Source: Caulobacter segnis (GTDB lineage: Bacteria; Pseudomonadota; Alphaproteobacteria; Caulobacterales; Caulobacteraceae). Taken from it: 31,721 bases of DNA. Under the pieces are notes generated by a model, which worked only from the letters and a program-made list of their open reading frames with translations, was not told the origin of the DNA and ran no database searches. A program made the position numbers and the translations under genes. The stretch spans positions 1-31,721 of the forward strand of contig NZ_QFQZ01000057.1 in NCBI RefSeq assembly GCF_003243465.1, in the 5' to 3' direction. Below, piece after piece: positions 15,300-23,906 of this stretch. Each line of letters starts with the position of its first letter. The first letter of the stretch is position 1.

Positions 15300-16880
15300 A
15301 TGACCGCTAGGAAGTCGGGTTTCATCGTGGGCGCGGTGGCGGGGGCGGGCGTGGCCTGCGCGGCCTTGGCCGGCGTCGGTATGCGCATGGGAACGGCGGA
15401 CGCCGCCGAGGGGCAGGTTGTCCGCGCCAATGTCGCGGCCGCCCCGGCCTTCGCGCCGCCGCCCGGCGCGCCGATGTCGTTCGCCGACATCTTCGAGAAG
15501 GTCTCGCCCGCGGTCGTCCAGATCAACGTGACCTCCAAGGCCTCGCCGCAGCCGCTGCGGATTCCGGGCTTCGAAGGCTTCGACATCGTGCCGCGCGGCA
15601 AGAAGGCTCCGGGCAAGGGTGAAGACGGCGACGACGGCGACTCGCCGGCCACGCCGAAGCAGCAGTCGGCCGGCTCGGGCTTCTTCATCTCCGCCGACGG
15701 CTACATCGTCACCAACAACCACGTCGTGGCCGACGCCGACGACATCCAGGTGGTGATGAAGGACGGCCGCGAGCTGAAGGCCACCCTGGTCGGCCGCGAC
15801 GAAGGCACGGACCTGGCGGTGATCAAGGTCGTCGACCCCAAGGCCAAGAACGCCGAGTTCCCGTATGTGAACTTCGAGAACCAGGCCAAGCCGCGCGTCG
15901 GCGACTGGGTCATCACCATCGGCAACCCGTTCGGCCTGGGCGGCACGGCGACGGCTGGCATCATCTCGGCCTATGGCCGGAACCTGCAGGACACCACCTC
16001 GCAGTTCGTCAACTACATCCAGATCGACGCGCCGATTAACCGCGGCAATTCGGGCGGCCCCAGCTTCGACATCTACGGCCGGGTGATCGGCGTCAACAGC
16101 GCCATCTACTCGCCGTCGGGCGGCTCGGTCGGCATCGGCTTCGCCATCCCGGCCGATATCGCCGAGGCGACCGCCAAGCAGCTGATCGCCAGCGGCAAGG
16201 TGGTGCGCGGCTATATCGGCGTCAGCATCCAGGACTTCAGCGCCGAGATGGCCGAGGCCCAGGGCCTGAAGGACGTCAAGGGCGCCATCGTGGCCGAGGT
16301 CGTGGCTGGCGGTCCCGCCGCGAAGGCCGGCCTGCTGCCCGACGACATCCTGGTGGCGGTCAACGGCGTCAAGGTCGCCGACCGCTCCGAGCTGACCCGC
16401 GAGGTCTCCAAGGCCCGTCCGGGCGAGATCATCAAGATGTCGATCCTGCGCGACGGCAAGCCGCGCGTCATCGACGTCAAGTCGGGCACCCGTCCGTCGG
16501 AGAACTCCCTGGCGGTCAATGACGACGACCAGGATCAGGACGGCGGCGCCGCGCCGGCGCCGGACAAGCCCGCCGCCCAGCGGGTCGAGGGCCTGGGCCT
16601 GACCCTGGGACCGATCGACGCCGCCGCGCGCCAGACCTACAAGATCGACAGCGAGATCAAGGGGCTGCTGATCACCAGCGTGAAGGGCGACAGCGACGCG
16701 GGCGAGAAGGGCCTGGCCAAGGGCGACGTCCTGGCCACCGTCAACGGCGCGGCCGTGACCAGCGCCGCGGACGTCAACGCCGCCGTGGCCAACGCCAAGA
16801 AGGCCGGCCGCACCGCCGTGCTGGTCAAGGTGATCCGCCAGAACAAGCCGGCCTTCATCGCCCTGAAGATCGCGCCGTAA
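15300..16880 (+). CDS. degP: DegP/HtrA-family periplasmic serine protease
   Basis: A 526-aa periplasmic protease and chaperone that degrades or holds misfolded envelope proteins. Seen: a Sec signal or anchor at 7-28 with likely cleavage after ADA (about residue 36); a trypsin-like domain with catalytic triad H141 (TNNHVVAD), D171 (GTDLAVIKV) and S251 (RGNSGGP); a first PDZ domain at about 305-395 (VRGYIGVSIQD, then GPAAKAGLLPDDILVAVNG) and a degenerate second PDZ at about 435-520 (LGLTLGPID, then GEKGLAKGDVLATVNG). An acidic/Lys-rich insertion at 97-122 is the flexible LA-loop region. It starts 174 bases after ccmH and is closed by a terminator at 16908-16946, so it is probably its own transcript. 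Being followed by a two-component pair is an old alphaproteobacterial arrangement and suggests envelope-stress control. Confidence 0.94.
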   Translation: MTARKSGFIVGAVAGAGVACAALAGVGMRMGTADAAEGQVVRANVAAAPAFAPPPGAPMSFADIFEKVSPAVVQINVTSKASPQPLRIPGFEGFDIVPRGKKAPGKGEDGDDGDSPATPKQQSAGSGFFISADGYIVTNNHVVADADDIQVVMKDGRELKATLVGRDEGTDLAVIKVVDPKAKNAEFPYVNFENQAKPRVGDWVITIGNPFGLGGTATAGIISAYGRNLQDTTSQFVNYIQIDAPINRGNSGGPSFDIYGRVIGVNSAIYSPSGGSVGIGFAIPADIAEATAKQLIASGKVVRGYIGVSIQDFSAEMAEAQGLKDVKGAIVAEVVAGGPAAKAGLLPDDILVAVNGVKVADRSELTREVSKARPGEIIKMSILRDGKPRVIDVKSGTRPSENSLAVNDDDQDQDGGAAPAPDKPAAQRVEGLGLTLGPIDAAARQTYKIDSEIKGLLITSVKGDSDAGEKGLAKGDVLATVNGAAVTSAADVNAAVANAKKAGRTAVLVKVIRQNKPAFIALKIAP

Positions 16881-16907
16881 GCGGACGGTCTTAAGGTTGA
16901 ACGACAG

Positions 16908-16946
16908 AGCCCCGTTCCGGTCAGCTGGAGCGGGGCTTCTTCGTTT
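16908..16946 (+). terminator. Rho-independent terminator after degP
   Basis: AGCCCCGTTCC (16908-16918) pairs with GGAGCGGGGCT (16927-16937) over 11 bp with one G-T pair and an 8-base loop, followed by T-rich TCTTCGTTT (16938-16946). It is the clearest intrinsic terminator in the window and separates degP from the two-component operon. Confidence 0.85.
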
Positions 16947-17075
16947 CTGACCAAGGTTTAAGTTACGCAGGTCGCCGAAAACGGTATTTCCCGGAGCAAC
17001 TATCGCGCGCTGGCGCAGAATCGGGGGAACGTCGCGTGTTCCGCCATTCGGTCCAGGCGCATGAGGGGCTCGCTG

Positions 17076-17747
17076 ATGCGTATTCTGATTATCGAAGACG
17101 ACCTTGAAGCCGCCGGCGCCATGGCGCACGGCCTGAAGGAGGCCGGCTACGAGGTCGAGCACGCGCCCGACGGCGAGGCCGGCCTGGGCGCGGCCCAGAA
17201 GGGCGGCTTCGACGTGCTGGTCGTCGACCGGATGATGCCCAAGATGGACGGCGTCACCGTGGTCGAGACCCTGCGCCGCGAGGGCGACCAGACGCCGGTG
17301 CTGTTCCTGTCGGCCCTGGGCGAGGTCAACGACCGCGTGGTCGGCCTGAAGGCCGGCGCCGACGACTATCTGGTCAAGCCCTACGCCTTCCCCGAGCTGA
17401 TGGCCCGCGTCGAGGCCCTGTCGCGCCGCCGCGAGACGGGCGCGGTCGCGACCACCCTCAAGGTCGGCGAACTGGAGATGAACCTGATCAACCGCACGGT
17501 CCATCGCCAGGGCAAGGAGATCGACCTGCAGCCGCGCGAATTCCAGCTGCTGGAGTTCATGATGCGCCACGCCGGCCAGTCGGTGACCCGCACCATGCTG
17601 CTCGAGAAGGTCTGGGAGTATCACTTCGACCCTCAGACCAACGTCATCGACGTCCACATCTCGCGCCTGCGCAGCAAGATCGACAAGGGTTTCGATCGGG
17701 CGATGCTGCAAACGGTGCGCGGCGCCGGCTACCGGCTGGATCCGTAG
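17076..17747 (+). CDS. OmpR-family response regulator
   Basis: A 223-aa two-component regulator. Seen: receiver with E7-D8-D9, phospho-acceptor D51 (VVDRMMPKMDG) and K101 (DDYLVKPYAFPEL); a C-terminal winged helix (LQPREFQLLEFMM, then DPQTNVIDVHISRLRSKID and TVRGAGYRL). I start it at ATG 17076, because GAGGGG (17063-17068) is spaced correctly for it and MRILIIEDD is the family N-terminus; ATG 17061 would add MRGSL. The kinase follows 34 bases later, with a small GGCGGC/GCCGCC hairpin (17754-17771) between them. The degP-regulator-kinase order fits periplasmic stress signalling, but targets are unknown. Confidence 0.94.
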   Translation: MRILIIEDDLEAAGAMAHGLKEAGYEVEHAPDGEAGLGAAQKGGFDVLVVDRMMPKMDGVTVVETLRREGDQTPVLFLSALGEVNDRVVGLKAGADDYLVKPYAFPELMARVEALSRRRETGAVATTLKVGELEMNLINRTVHRQGKEIDLQPREFQLLEFMMRHAGQSVTRTMLLEKVWEYHFDPQTNVIDVHISRLRSKIDKGFDRAMLQTVRGAGYRLDP

Positions 17748-17781
17748 GAGATTGGCGGCGGTCTAGCCGCCGACACCCGCC

Positions 17782-19188
17782 ATGCGTCTGCCGCGCCTTC
17801 TCCGCACCACGCCGTTCCGGCTGACCCTGCTGTTCTTGGCGCTGTTCGCCGGGGCGGCCAGCGCCTTCCTGGGCTACATCTACGTGGCCACGGCGGGTGA
17901 GGTGAACCGCCGCTCCCAGGCCGAGATCAGCCGCGAGTTCGAGAGCCTGGAGGCGGCCTATCGCCAGGGCGGCGTCAACGCCCTGAACCAGACGATCGTC
18001 GAGCGGGCGACGGGCGAGCGACCGTTCCTCTATTTCCTGGCCGACAAGAGCGGCAAGCGCATCTCGGGCTCGATCGAGGAGTCGCCGATCCCGAACTTCT
18101 CGGGCGACGGCCCCGAATGGGCCAGCTTCAAGGTTACCGAGACCGATCCCGACGGGGCCGAGGTCAAGGCCGCCGCGCGGGGCGTCCAGCAGCGCCTCGA
18201 CCACGGCGAGATCCTGTTCGTCGGCGCCGACGTCGACGCGTCCGAGGCCTATGTCCGCAAGATCGTGCGGGCGCTTTGGGGCGCCGGGGCCTTGGTCATC
18301 CTGCTGGGCCTGGCGGGCGGGGTGGTCATCAGCCGCAATGTCAGCCGCTCGATGCAGGGCCTGGTCGACGTGGTCAACGCCGTGCGCGGCGGCGACCTCC
18401 ACGCCCGGGCCAAGGTGCGGGGCACGCGCGACGAATACGACGAGCTGGCCGAGGGCCTGAACGACATGCTCGACCGGATCGAGCGTCTGATGGGCGGCCT
18501 GCGCCACGCCGGCGACGCCATCGCCCACGACCTGCGCTCGCCGCTGACCCGCCTGCGGGCTCGCATGGAGGTCGCCCTGATCGACGCCGAGAACGGCAAG
18601 GGCGACCCCGTGGCCGCGCTGGAGACGGCGCTGTCCGACGCCGACGGGGTGCTGAAGACCTTCAACGCCGTGCTGGCCATCGCCCGCCTGCAGGCCGCCG
18701 GCTCGGCGCCCGACCAGCGGGTGTTCGACGCCTCGGAGCTGGCCGGCGACATGGCCGAGCTCTACGAACTGTCGTGCGAGGACAAGGGCCTGGACTTCAA
18801 GGCCGAGATCACGCCGGCCCTGTCGATCAAGGGCAACCGAGAGTTCCTGGCCCAGGCCCTGGCCAACATCCTCGACAACGCCATCAAGTACACGCCCGAG
18901 GGCGGGGCGATCATGCTGCGCGCGCGGCGCACCTCGTCGGGGGAGCTGGAGTTCTCGGTGACCGACACCGGCCCCGGCGTGCCCGAGGCCGACCGCGCCC
19001 GCGTGGTCCAGCGCTTCGTGCGCCTGGAGAACAGCCGCAGCGAGCCCGGCGCGGGCCTTGGCCTGTCGCTGGTCCAGGCCGTCGCGGCGTCGCACGGCGG
19101 GCGCCTGGATCTGTCGGAAGGGCCCGGCGAATACAACGGCACGGGGCCCGGCCTGCGCGTGGCGCTGTTGCTCCCGCGGGTGGAGTAG
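17782..19188 (+). CDS. Sensor histidine kinase
   Basis: A 468-aa inner-membrane kinase paired with the preceding regulator. Seen: TM1 at 13-36 (LTLLFLALFAGAASAFLGYIYV), a periplasmic domain of about 125 residues, TM2 at 163-183, a HAMP domain (about 184-236), an H box with phospho-His H249 (DAIAHDLRSPLTRLRARMEV), the N box NILDNAIKYTPEGG, G1 DTGPGVPEADR and G2 GAGLGLSLVQAVA. The H box resembles QseC/TctE-type kinases. The ATG at 17782 gives the expected basic N-terminus MRLPRLLRTTPFR. The gene ends convergently with the M56 peptidase gene, with a family 1 repeat between the two stops. Confidence 0.94.
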   Translation: MRLPRLLRTTPFRLTLLFLALFAGAASAFLGYIYVATAGEVNRRSQAEISREFESLEAAYRQGGVNALNQTIVERATGERPFLYFLADKSGKRISGSIEESPIPNFSGDGPEWASFKVTETDPDGAEVKAAARGVQQRLDHGEILFVGADVDASEAYVRKIVRALWGAGALVILLGLAGGVVISRNVSRSMQGLVDVVNAVRGGDLHARAKVRGTRDEYDELAEGLNDMLDRIERLMGGLRHAGDAIAHDLRSPLTRLRARMEVALIDAENGKGDPVAALETALSDADGVLKTFNAVLAIARLQAAGSAPDQRVFDASELAGDMAELYELSCEDKGLDFKAEITPALSIKGNREFLAQALANILDNAIKYTPEGGAIMLRARRTSSGELEFSVTDTGPGVPEADRARVVQRFVRLENSRSEPGAGLGLSLVQAVAASHGGRLDLSEGPGEYNGTGPGLRVALLLPRVE

Positions 19189-19203
19189 GGGGTATCGCCT
19201 CCG

Positions 19204-19317
19204 TCTGCCCCCTCTGGGGGCGGACGACCCCGAAGCGGTCAGGTGGGGGCGAGTAAGGTGACTACGCTCTGACTTGCCCCCTCCGGGCTTTCAGCCCTCC
19301 TCCCCCGGAGGGGCAGG
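19204..19317. repeat. Family 1 palindromic repeat between convergent genes
   Basis: A full copy: left hairpin GCCCCCTCTGGGGGC, middle GGTGGGGGCGAG pairing with CTTGCCCCCTCC, right hairpin CCTCCCCCGGAGGGG. It fills most of the 143-base gap between the stops of the kinase (+) and the M56 peptidase (-), where it could work as a two-way transcription barrier. Confidence 0.87.
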
Positions 19318-19331
19318 AAGGCCGCGACGTC

Positions 19332-20222
19332 CTACCGCTTCACCGCCACCCAGGTGATCGCGCCCGTATAGGGATCCATCTGCGGCGCATAGGCGGGCGT
19401 CAGGTCGCCGGCGACGGGACCGCGCGGGGCGACGCTCCAGACGATGGCCATGGCCGCGACGGCCAGGAAGGTCATGCTCAGAAAGCCGGCCACGTCCCGC
19501 GTGAGGCTGGGCTCGCGGCGGTTCAGCATCGAGACCCGCAGGATCAGCGGATGGGTCGCCCAGCCGCAGGCCAGCGGCGAGGTCGAGACGCTCAGCTGGG
19601 CCTTCATCAGCGCCTTGGCGTAGTCGGCGCGGATGTTCGAGCGCAGGGCCACGACCGTGGCGTCGCAGGCCAGCTCCTGGTCGATGCGGACGAGGCGCTG
19701 GGCCAGCGCCACGGCCGGATTGCACCAGCCCAGCACGCCGAAGACGGCGATGGCCAGGTTCGCGATCGGGTCGCCGCGATTGATGTGGGTCCGCTCGTGC
19801 AGCTGGATCATCTCGCGCTCGCGGGCGTCGAAGCGCTGGGAAAAGTCGGCGGGCAGGACGATGCGCGGCCATAGCGCGCCCATGACGGCGGGACCGGCCA
19901 GCCCCTGGCGGACGCGGCGGCGGAACAGGTGCTCGCGCAAAACCAGGATCGCCGTGGCGATCGCGCAGCCGGCCAGCCAGAGCATCACCAGCTTCGAGGC
20001 CCAGACGCCCAGCGGCCGGGCCGGAGCGCCCAGGTCCATGGTCTCGGCCAGGCTGGGAAAGAAGGCGGCGGCGGCGGCGGCCGGCGCGATGATCCACAGG
20101 CCATAGGCGCGGCGGGCGCCGAACAGCTGGCGCGCGAACGGCCGCAGGGCGATGACCAGCAGCACAGCCGCGGCGGCCGCCACCTGGGCGCGGATCAGGG
20201 CTAGGGCGAAGAGCTCGATCAT
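19332..20222 (-). CDS. M56-family membrane metallopeptidase (BlaR1/MecR1-like)
   Basis: A 296-aa membrane zinc protease related to the signal-transducing protease domain of BlaR1. Seen: three hydrophobic segments in the first 100 residues, the zinc motif H142-E-R-T-H146 in MIQLHERTHINRGD, the third-ligand region E183 in QELACDATV, and a last TM at about 228-246. In BlaR1 this domain triggers cleavage of the repressor BlaI. The large extracytoplasmic penicillin-binding domain of BlaR1 is missing; the C-terminal tail is only about 50 residues, so the signal is unknown. The paired blaI gene normally lies just upstream, but only 166 bases separate this start from the opposite-strand gene at 20389. 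A BlaI-type operator is nevertheless present at 20260-20271. Confidence 0.88.
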   Translation of the reverse strand: MIELFALALIRAQVAAAAAVLLVIALRPFARQLFGARRAYGLWIIAPAAAAAAFFPSLAETMDLGAPARPLGVWASKLVMLWLAGCAIATAILVLREHLFRRRVRQGLAGPAVMGALWPRIVLPADFSQRFDAREREMIQLHERTHINRGDPIANLAIAVFGVLGWCNPAVALAQRLVRIDQELACDATVVALRSNIRADYAKALMKAQLSVSTSPLACGWATHPLILRVSMLNRREPSLTRDVAGFLSMTFLAVAAMAIVWSVAPRGPVAGDLTPAYAPQMDPYTGAITWVAVKR

Positions 20223-20259
20223 TCGCGGACGGTTCCTGCCGTTTCCTCGGATGTGATGG

Positions 20260-20284
20260 TTACAACTGTAATATACGACGTCAA
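20260..20284 (-). promoter_or_regulatory. BlaI/MecI-type operator within the M56 gene promoter
   Basis: TTACAACTGTAA (20260-20271) is a 12-base dyad matching the BlaI/MecI core TACAnnTGTA. On the minus strand a TTGACG -35 box (20279-20284) lies upstream of it, so the dyad falls in the spacer and -10 region, 38-49 bases before the M56 start codon. A BlaI-family repressor bound here would block the promoter. The site is seen directly; the regulator is inferred. Confidence 0.6.
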
Positions 20285-20388
20285 GCGGTTGATAGTGAGG
20301 AAGCGCTTGCCCTCTCGCTCTACCCTGGGTCTAGTGACTCTGGGTTCGGGATCGAGAAGTCATCAACCCAGGTCATTGGAGATCGGCT

Positions 20389-20964
20389 TTGGGCGTCACG
20401 ATCCATTTTGAAGGCCGTCTAAGGGATGAAGCAGCCTTTCAACGTCTCGTCTTACAGGTCGAGGCGTTCGCCGAAACAAAAGGTTGGCCCACAAGGCGCT
20501 TCGAGGAATCTGATGTCCGACTGGCCCGTGTCATCGACGAGCATGACGTCGATTACGTTGGGCCGACGCGCGGCGTTGAGGCTCAGCCTCATCCTGACTC
20601 CGAAGCCCTTCGCTTCGAATTCGATCAATCGCTGTTCATGCAGGACTTTTGCAAAACGCAGTTCGCGGGCCTGGAGACACATCGCGATGTCGTCGAATTG
20701 CTTCGCGAACTTGCCCCGCATTTCGAGGTCTTCGACGCTTTCGACGATGGCGAATTCTGGGAAACGAACGATGTCCACGTCCTCAACCAGCACTTGAAGA
20801 CAATTGATGGGCTGTTGGCGGATATGAAACGCAAAGACCCTGGCGGTGTGGGGCCGATCCGACTGGAGTCGGGAAGGATTGTCGACTTCATCGAAAGCGA
20901 CCAGGGGGAGGCACCTTTGGAACCCAAGGGACTCAAGAGGCTGTTGGGGTTCTTGCGACGCTGA
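20389..20964 (+). CDS. Hypothetical acidic protein
   Basis: A 191-aa acidic, soluble protein of unrecognised family. Seen: an N-terminal beta-alpha unit (GVTIHFEGRLRDEAAFQRLV, then FAETKGWPTRRF), a middle section ending in QDFCKTQFAG and HRDVVELLRELAPHFEVFDAFDDGEFWETND, and an Arg/Lys-rich C-terminus. It has no signal peptide or TM. The start is TTG at 20389 with GGAGA (20378-20382) 6 bases upstream; no ATG fits better. It stands alone, divergent from the M56 gene and 52 bases before glnE. Codon use is less GC-biased than in the neighbours (many A/T third positions), suggesting horizontal gain. The overall look resembles small immunity-like or accessory proteins, but no function is claimed. 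Confidence 0.7.
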   Translation: MGVTIHFEGRLRDEAAFQRLVLQVEAFAETKGWPTRRFEESDVRLARVIDEHDVDYVGPTRGVEAQPHPDSEALRFEFDQSLFMQDFCKTQFAGLETHRDVVELLRELAPHFEVFDAFDDGEFWETNDVHVLNQHLKTIDGLLADMKRKDPGGVGPIRLESGRIVDFIESDQGEAPLEPKGLKRLLGFLRR

Positions 20965-21016
20965 GTTTAACGCGCTTAGCCTTGTTCGCAACAGCAAGGC
21001 GCGCGAGGTTGCCGCC

Positions 21017-23893
21017 ATGACTCGCCTCGCTGACCAGCTGACGCCCTGCGGCCCCATCGTCGATCCCAAGGCCGCCGAGCGCGCCCACGAGGCGATCGCC
21101 AAGCGGGTCGGCGAGCGCATGGAGATCGTCGAGGTCGCCTGGCCGGCGCTGGCTTCGGTCTTCGCCGCCTCGCCCTACCTGACCAGCTTGGCGCGGCGAG
21201 ATGGCGTTCGGTTGCCGTCGATCCTGGACGCCGAGCCACAGGCGCGTCTGGCCCAGATCCTCGACGCCGCCGAGGCCGTCGCCGCCGAGCCGGACTTCGA
21301 GACCGCCCGCCGGGCACTGCGGGAGCTCAAGGCCGACCTGCACCTGCTGACGGCGCTGTGCGACCTGTCCGGTGTCTGGGACCTCGACCAGGTGACCGGC
21401 GCCCTGACCCGCTTCGCCGACGCCGTGCTGCACGCGGCCCTGGCCCAGGCTGTCCGCCAGGAGGTCGATCGCGGCGCCCTGACCCGTATCGGAGAGGGTG
21501 AGGACGGCCCCGCGCCCGGCCTGTTCTGCGTGGCCATGGGCAAGCACGGCGCGTTCGAGCTGAACTATTCCAGCGACATCGACTTCTCGATCTTCTACGC
21601 GCCCGAGAAGCTGCCGGTCGCCGAGGGCCACGAGCCCCAGGCCGTGGCGGTGCGGATCGCCAACCATCTGGGCCGCGTGCTGCAGGAGCGGACCGCCGAC
21701 GGCTATGTGTTCCGCATCGACCTGCGCCTGCGCCCCGACCCCTCCTCGACCCCGCCGGCCATGCCGGTCGACGCGGCCATGGACTACTACGAGAGCGTCG
21801 GCCAGAACTGGGAGCGGGCGGCCCACATCAAGGCCCGGATCGCGGCCGGCGACCTAGCCGAGGGCCGCGCCTTCCTTGAGGGGCTGCAGCCGTTCATCTG
21901 GCGGCGGAACCTGGACTTCGCGGCCATCGCCGACATCCACTCGATCAAGCGCCAGATCCACACCTACAAGGTCGACGACCGCCTGACCGCCAAGGGCGCG
22001 GACCTGAAGCTCGGCCGCGGCGGGATCCGCGAGATCGAGTTCTTCGTCCAGACCCAGCAGCTGATCCTGGGCGGCCGCCAGCCGGACCTGCGCAGCCCTC
22101 GGACCCTCGACGCCCTGACGGCGCTGGCTGAGGCGGGCCACGTCAAGCCCGAGGACGCCGCCTGGCTGACGGAGGCCTACAAGGACCTGCGGGCGCTGGA
22201 GCACCGCGCCCAGATGATCGCCGACGACCAGACCCACAAGCTTCCGGAGTCCGACACCGATCGGAAGAAGGTCGCGGCCCTGTGGGGCGAGGGAAGCCTC
22301 CGCAGCTTCGACGCCGCCGTCGGCAAGATCCTGAAGGGCGTGAACCTGCGCTATGGCCGCCTGTTCGCGGGCGAGGAGGAACTGTCCTCGCGCTTCGGCA
22401 GCCTGGTCTTCACCGGCGTCGAGGACGATCCCGAGACCCTGGCGACCCTGAAGCGCATGGGCTTCTCCAGCCCCGAGCGCGTCGCCGCGACCATCCGCGG
22501 CTGGCACCACGGCCACATCGCCGCCACCCGCACCGAGCGCGGGCGCGAGCTGTTCACCCGCCTGGCCCCCCGTCTCTTGGATGCGGCCAACGCCACCGGC
22601 GCGCCGGACCAGGCCTTCAATCGCTTCGCCGACTTCTTTGGCCGCCTGTCGTCGGGCGTGCAGATCCAGTCGCTGTTCCTGGCCCAGCCGCGCCTGTTCG
22701 AGCTTATCGTCGAGGTGATGGCCTTCGCCCCGCGTCTGGCCATGACCATGGCCAAGCGGCCCACGGCCCTGGACGCCCTGCTGGACCCCAGCTTCTTCGG
22801 CCCCATCGAGACGCCCGCCGTCGCGCCGTGGGACCCCGAGGACTTCGAGGGCGCGATGGACGCGGCCCGGCGCCTGTTTCGCGACCAGAGCTTCCGGATC
22901 GGGGTGCGGGTGATGAGCGGCACGGCCGACGCCCGCGACATCGGCCGGGCCTTCGCGGAGCTCGGCGACCTGATCATCGGCGGCCTCGCCCCCGCCGCCC
23001 TGGCCGAGGTCGAGCGGATCGGCGGAGCCTTCCCGGGTCAGGTGGCCGTCGTCGCCCTGGGCAAGGCCGGCTCGCGCGAGATGACCGCCAAGTCGGACCT
23101 CGACCTGATGACCCTCTACGCCGCCGACGACCCTCGAGGCATGTCGGCGATCAAGGACTGGAGCGCCGATGTCTTCTACGCCCGCTTCACCCAGCGCCTG
23201 ACCTCGGCGCTGTCGGCGCCGACGGGCGAGGGGACGCTGTACGAGGTCGACCTGAAGCTACGCCCTTCCGGGACCAAGGGGCCGGTGGCCGTCAGCTTCG
23301 CGGCTTTCGAGGACTATTACGAACGCGAGGCCGAGACCTGGGAGCTCCTGGCCCTGACCCGCGCGCGGGTGGTCTGGGCCAGCTCCGAGGCGTTCCGGGA
23401 ACGGGCGGAGGGGGCGATCGCGGCGGCCCTGCGCCGGGCGCGCGATCCGAAGAAGACCGCCACCGACGTCGTCGAGATGCGCCAGCTGATGGAGCGCGAG
23501 CGGCCGGGCAAGGGCGACTGGGACCTGAAGCTCGACCCCGGCGGCCTCGTGGACATCGAGTTCGCCGCCCAGTTCCTGCAGCTGGCCCATGCGGCGAACG
23601 GCGGACCCCTGCGCCAGAACACCGGCGAGGCCCTGGCGGCCCTGCGCGAGGCGGGCCTCGCCGATGACGGCGCGCTGTCGCGGCTGGAGGCGGCGTGGCG
23701 GCTGGAGCAGGACCTGTCGCAGCTGATCAAGGTGGCCTTGGAGGACGGCGGCGACCCCGAGGCCGAGCCCAAGGCCTTCAAGGCCCTGATGGCCAAGGCC
23801 GGCGGCGTGGCCCAGTTCAAGTCGCTGAAGCCGAAGCTCGCCAAGGCCAAGGCCGAGGCGCGGGCGGCCTATGAGGCGGTGGTGAGGGGGTAG
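21017..23893 (+). CDS. glnE: Bifunctional glutamine synthetase adenylyltransferase/deadenylase
   Basis: A 958-aa regulator of nitrogen assimilation that attaches AMP to, or phosphorolytically removes it from, the regulatory Tyr of GlnA under control of PII and glutamine. Seen: two nucleotidyltransferase domains. The N-terminal deadenylase half has GKHGAFELNYSSDIDF with metal-binding D187 and D189; the C-terminal adenylylase half has GKAGSREMTAKSDLDLMTLY with D694 and D696. A GlnD-linker region lies between and a helical domain at the end. I start it at ATG 21017, with GAGG 9 bases upstream (21004-21007); longer in-frame versions would overlap the preceding gene. Length is normal (940-990). 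Placing it after a degP-regulator-kinase block fits alphaproteobacterial synteny, here separated by the M56 and hypothetical genes. Confidence 0.96.
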   Translation: MTRLADQLTPCGPIVDPKAAERAHEAIAKRVGERMEIVEVAWPALASVFAASPYLTSLARRDGVRLPSILDAEPQARLAQILDAAEAVAAEPDFETARRALRELKADLHLLTALCDLSGVWDLDQVTGALTRFADAVLHAALAQAVRQEVDRGALTRIGEGEDGPAPGLFCVAMGKHGAFELNYSSDIDFSIFYAPEKLPVAEGHEPQAVAVRIANHLGRVLQERTADGYVFRIDLRLRPDPSSTPPAMPVDAAMDYYESVGQNWERAAHIKARIAAGDLAEGRAFLEGLQPFIWRRNLDFAAIADIHSIKRQIHTYKVDDRLTAKGADLKLGRGGIREIEFFVQTQQLILGGRQPDLRSPRTLDALTALAEAGHVKPEDAAWLTEAYKDLRALEHRAQMIADDQTHKLPESDTDRKKVAALWGEGSLRSFDAAVGKILKGVNLRYGRLFAGEEELSSRFGSLVFTGVEDDPETLATLKRMGFSSPERVAATIRGWHHGHIAATRTERGRELFTRLAPRLLDAANATGAPDQAFNRFADFFGRLSSGVQIQSLFLAQPRLFELIVEVMAFAPRLAMTMAKRPTALDALLDPSFFGPIETPAVAPWDPEDFEGAMDAARRLFRDQSFRIGVRVMSGTADARDIGRAFAELGDLIIGGLAPAALAEVERIGGAFPGQVAVVALGKAGSREMTAKSDLDLMTLYAADDPRGMSAIKDWSADVFYARFTQRLTSALSAPTGEGTLYEVDLKLRPSGTKGPVAVSFAAFEDYYEREAETWELLALTRARVVWASSEAFRERAEGAIAAALRRARDPKKTATDVVEMRQLMERERPGKGDWDLKLDPGGLVDIEFAAQFLQLAHAANGGPLRQNTGEALAALREAGLADDGALSRLEAAWRLEQDLSQLIKVALEDGGDPEAEPKAFKALMAKAGGVAQFKSLKPKLAKAKAEARAAYEAVVRG

Positions 23894-23902
23894 CTCCCCC
23901 TC
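23884..23902. terminator. Hairpin over the glnE stop codon
   Basis: GAGGGGG (23884-23890) and CCCCCTC (23896-23902) form a 7-bp stem with a TAGCT loop that contains the glnE stop. A family 2 repeat begins 5 bases later. There is no T tract, so termination strength is doubtful. Confidence 0.4.
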
Positions 23903-23906
23903 CGAT

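Noticed and set aside
20223..20388. Possible hidden blaI gene upstream of the M56 gene
   Set aside because: Only 166 bases are available, against about 370 needed, and no HTH-like reading was found.
20971..21005. Attenuator hairpin before glnE
   Set aside because: CCTTG/CAAGG plus CGCGC/GCGCG can pair, but with an internal loop and no T tract; too weak to call.
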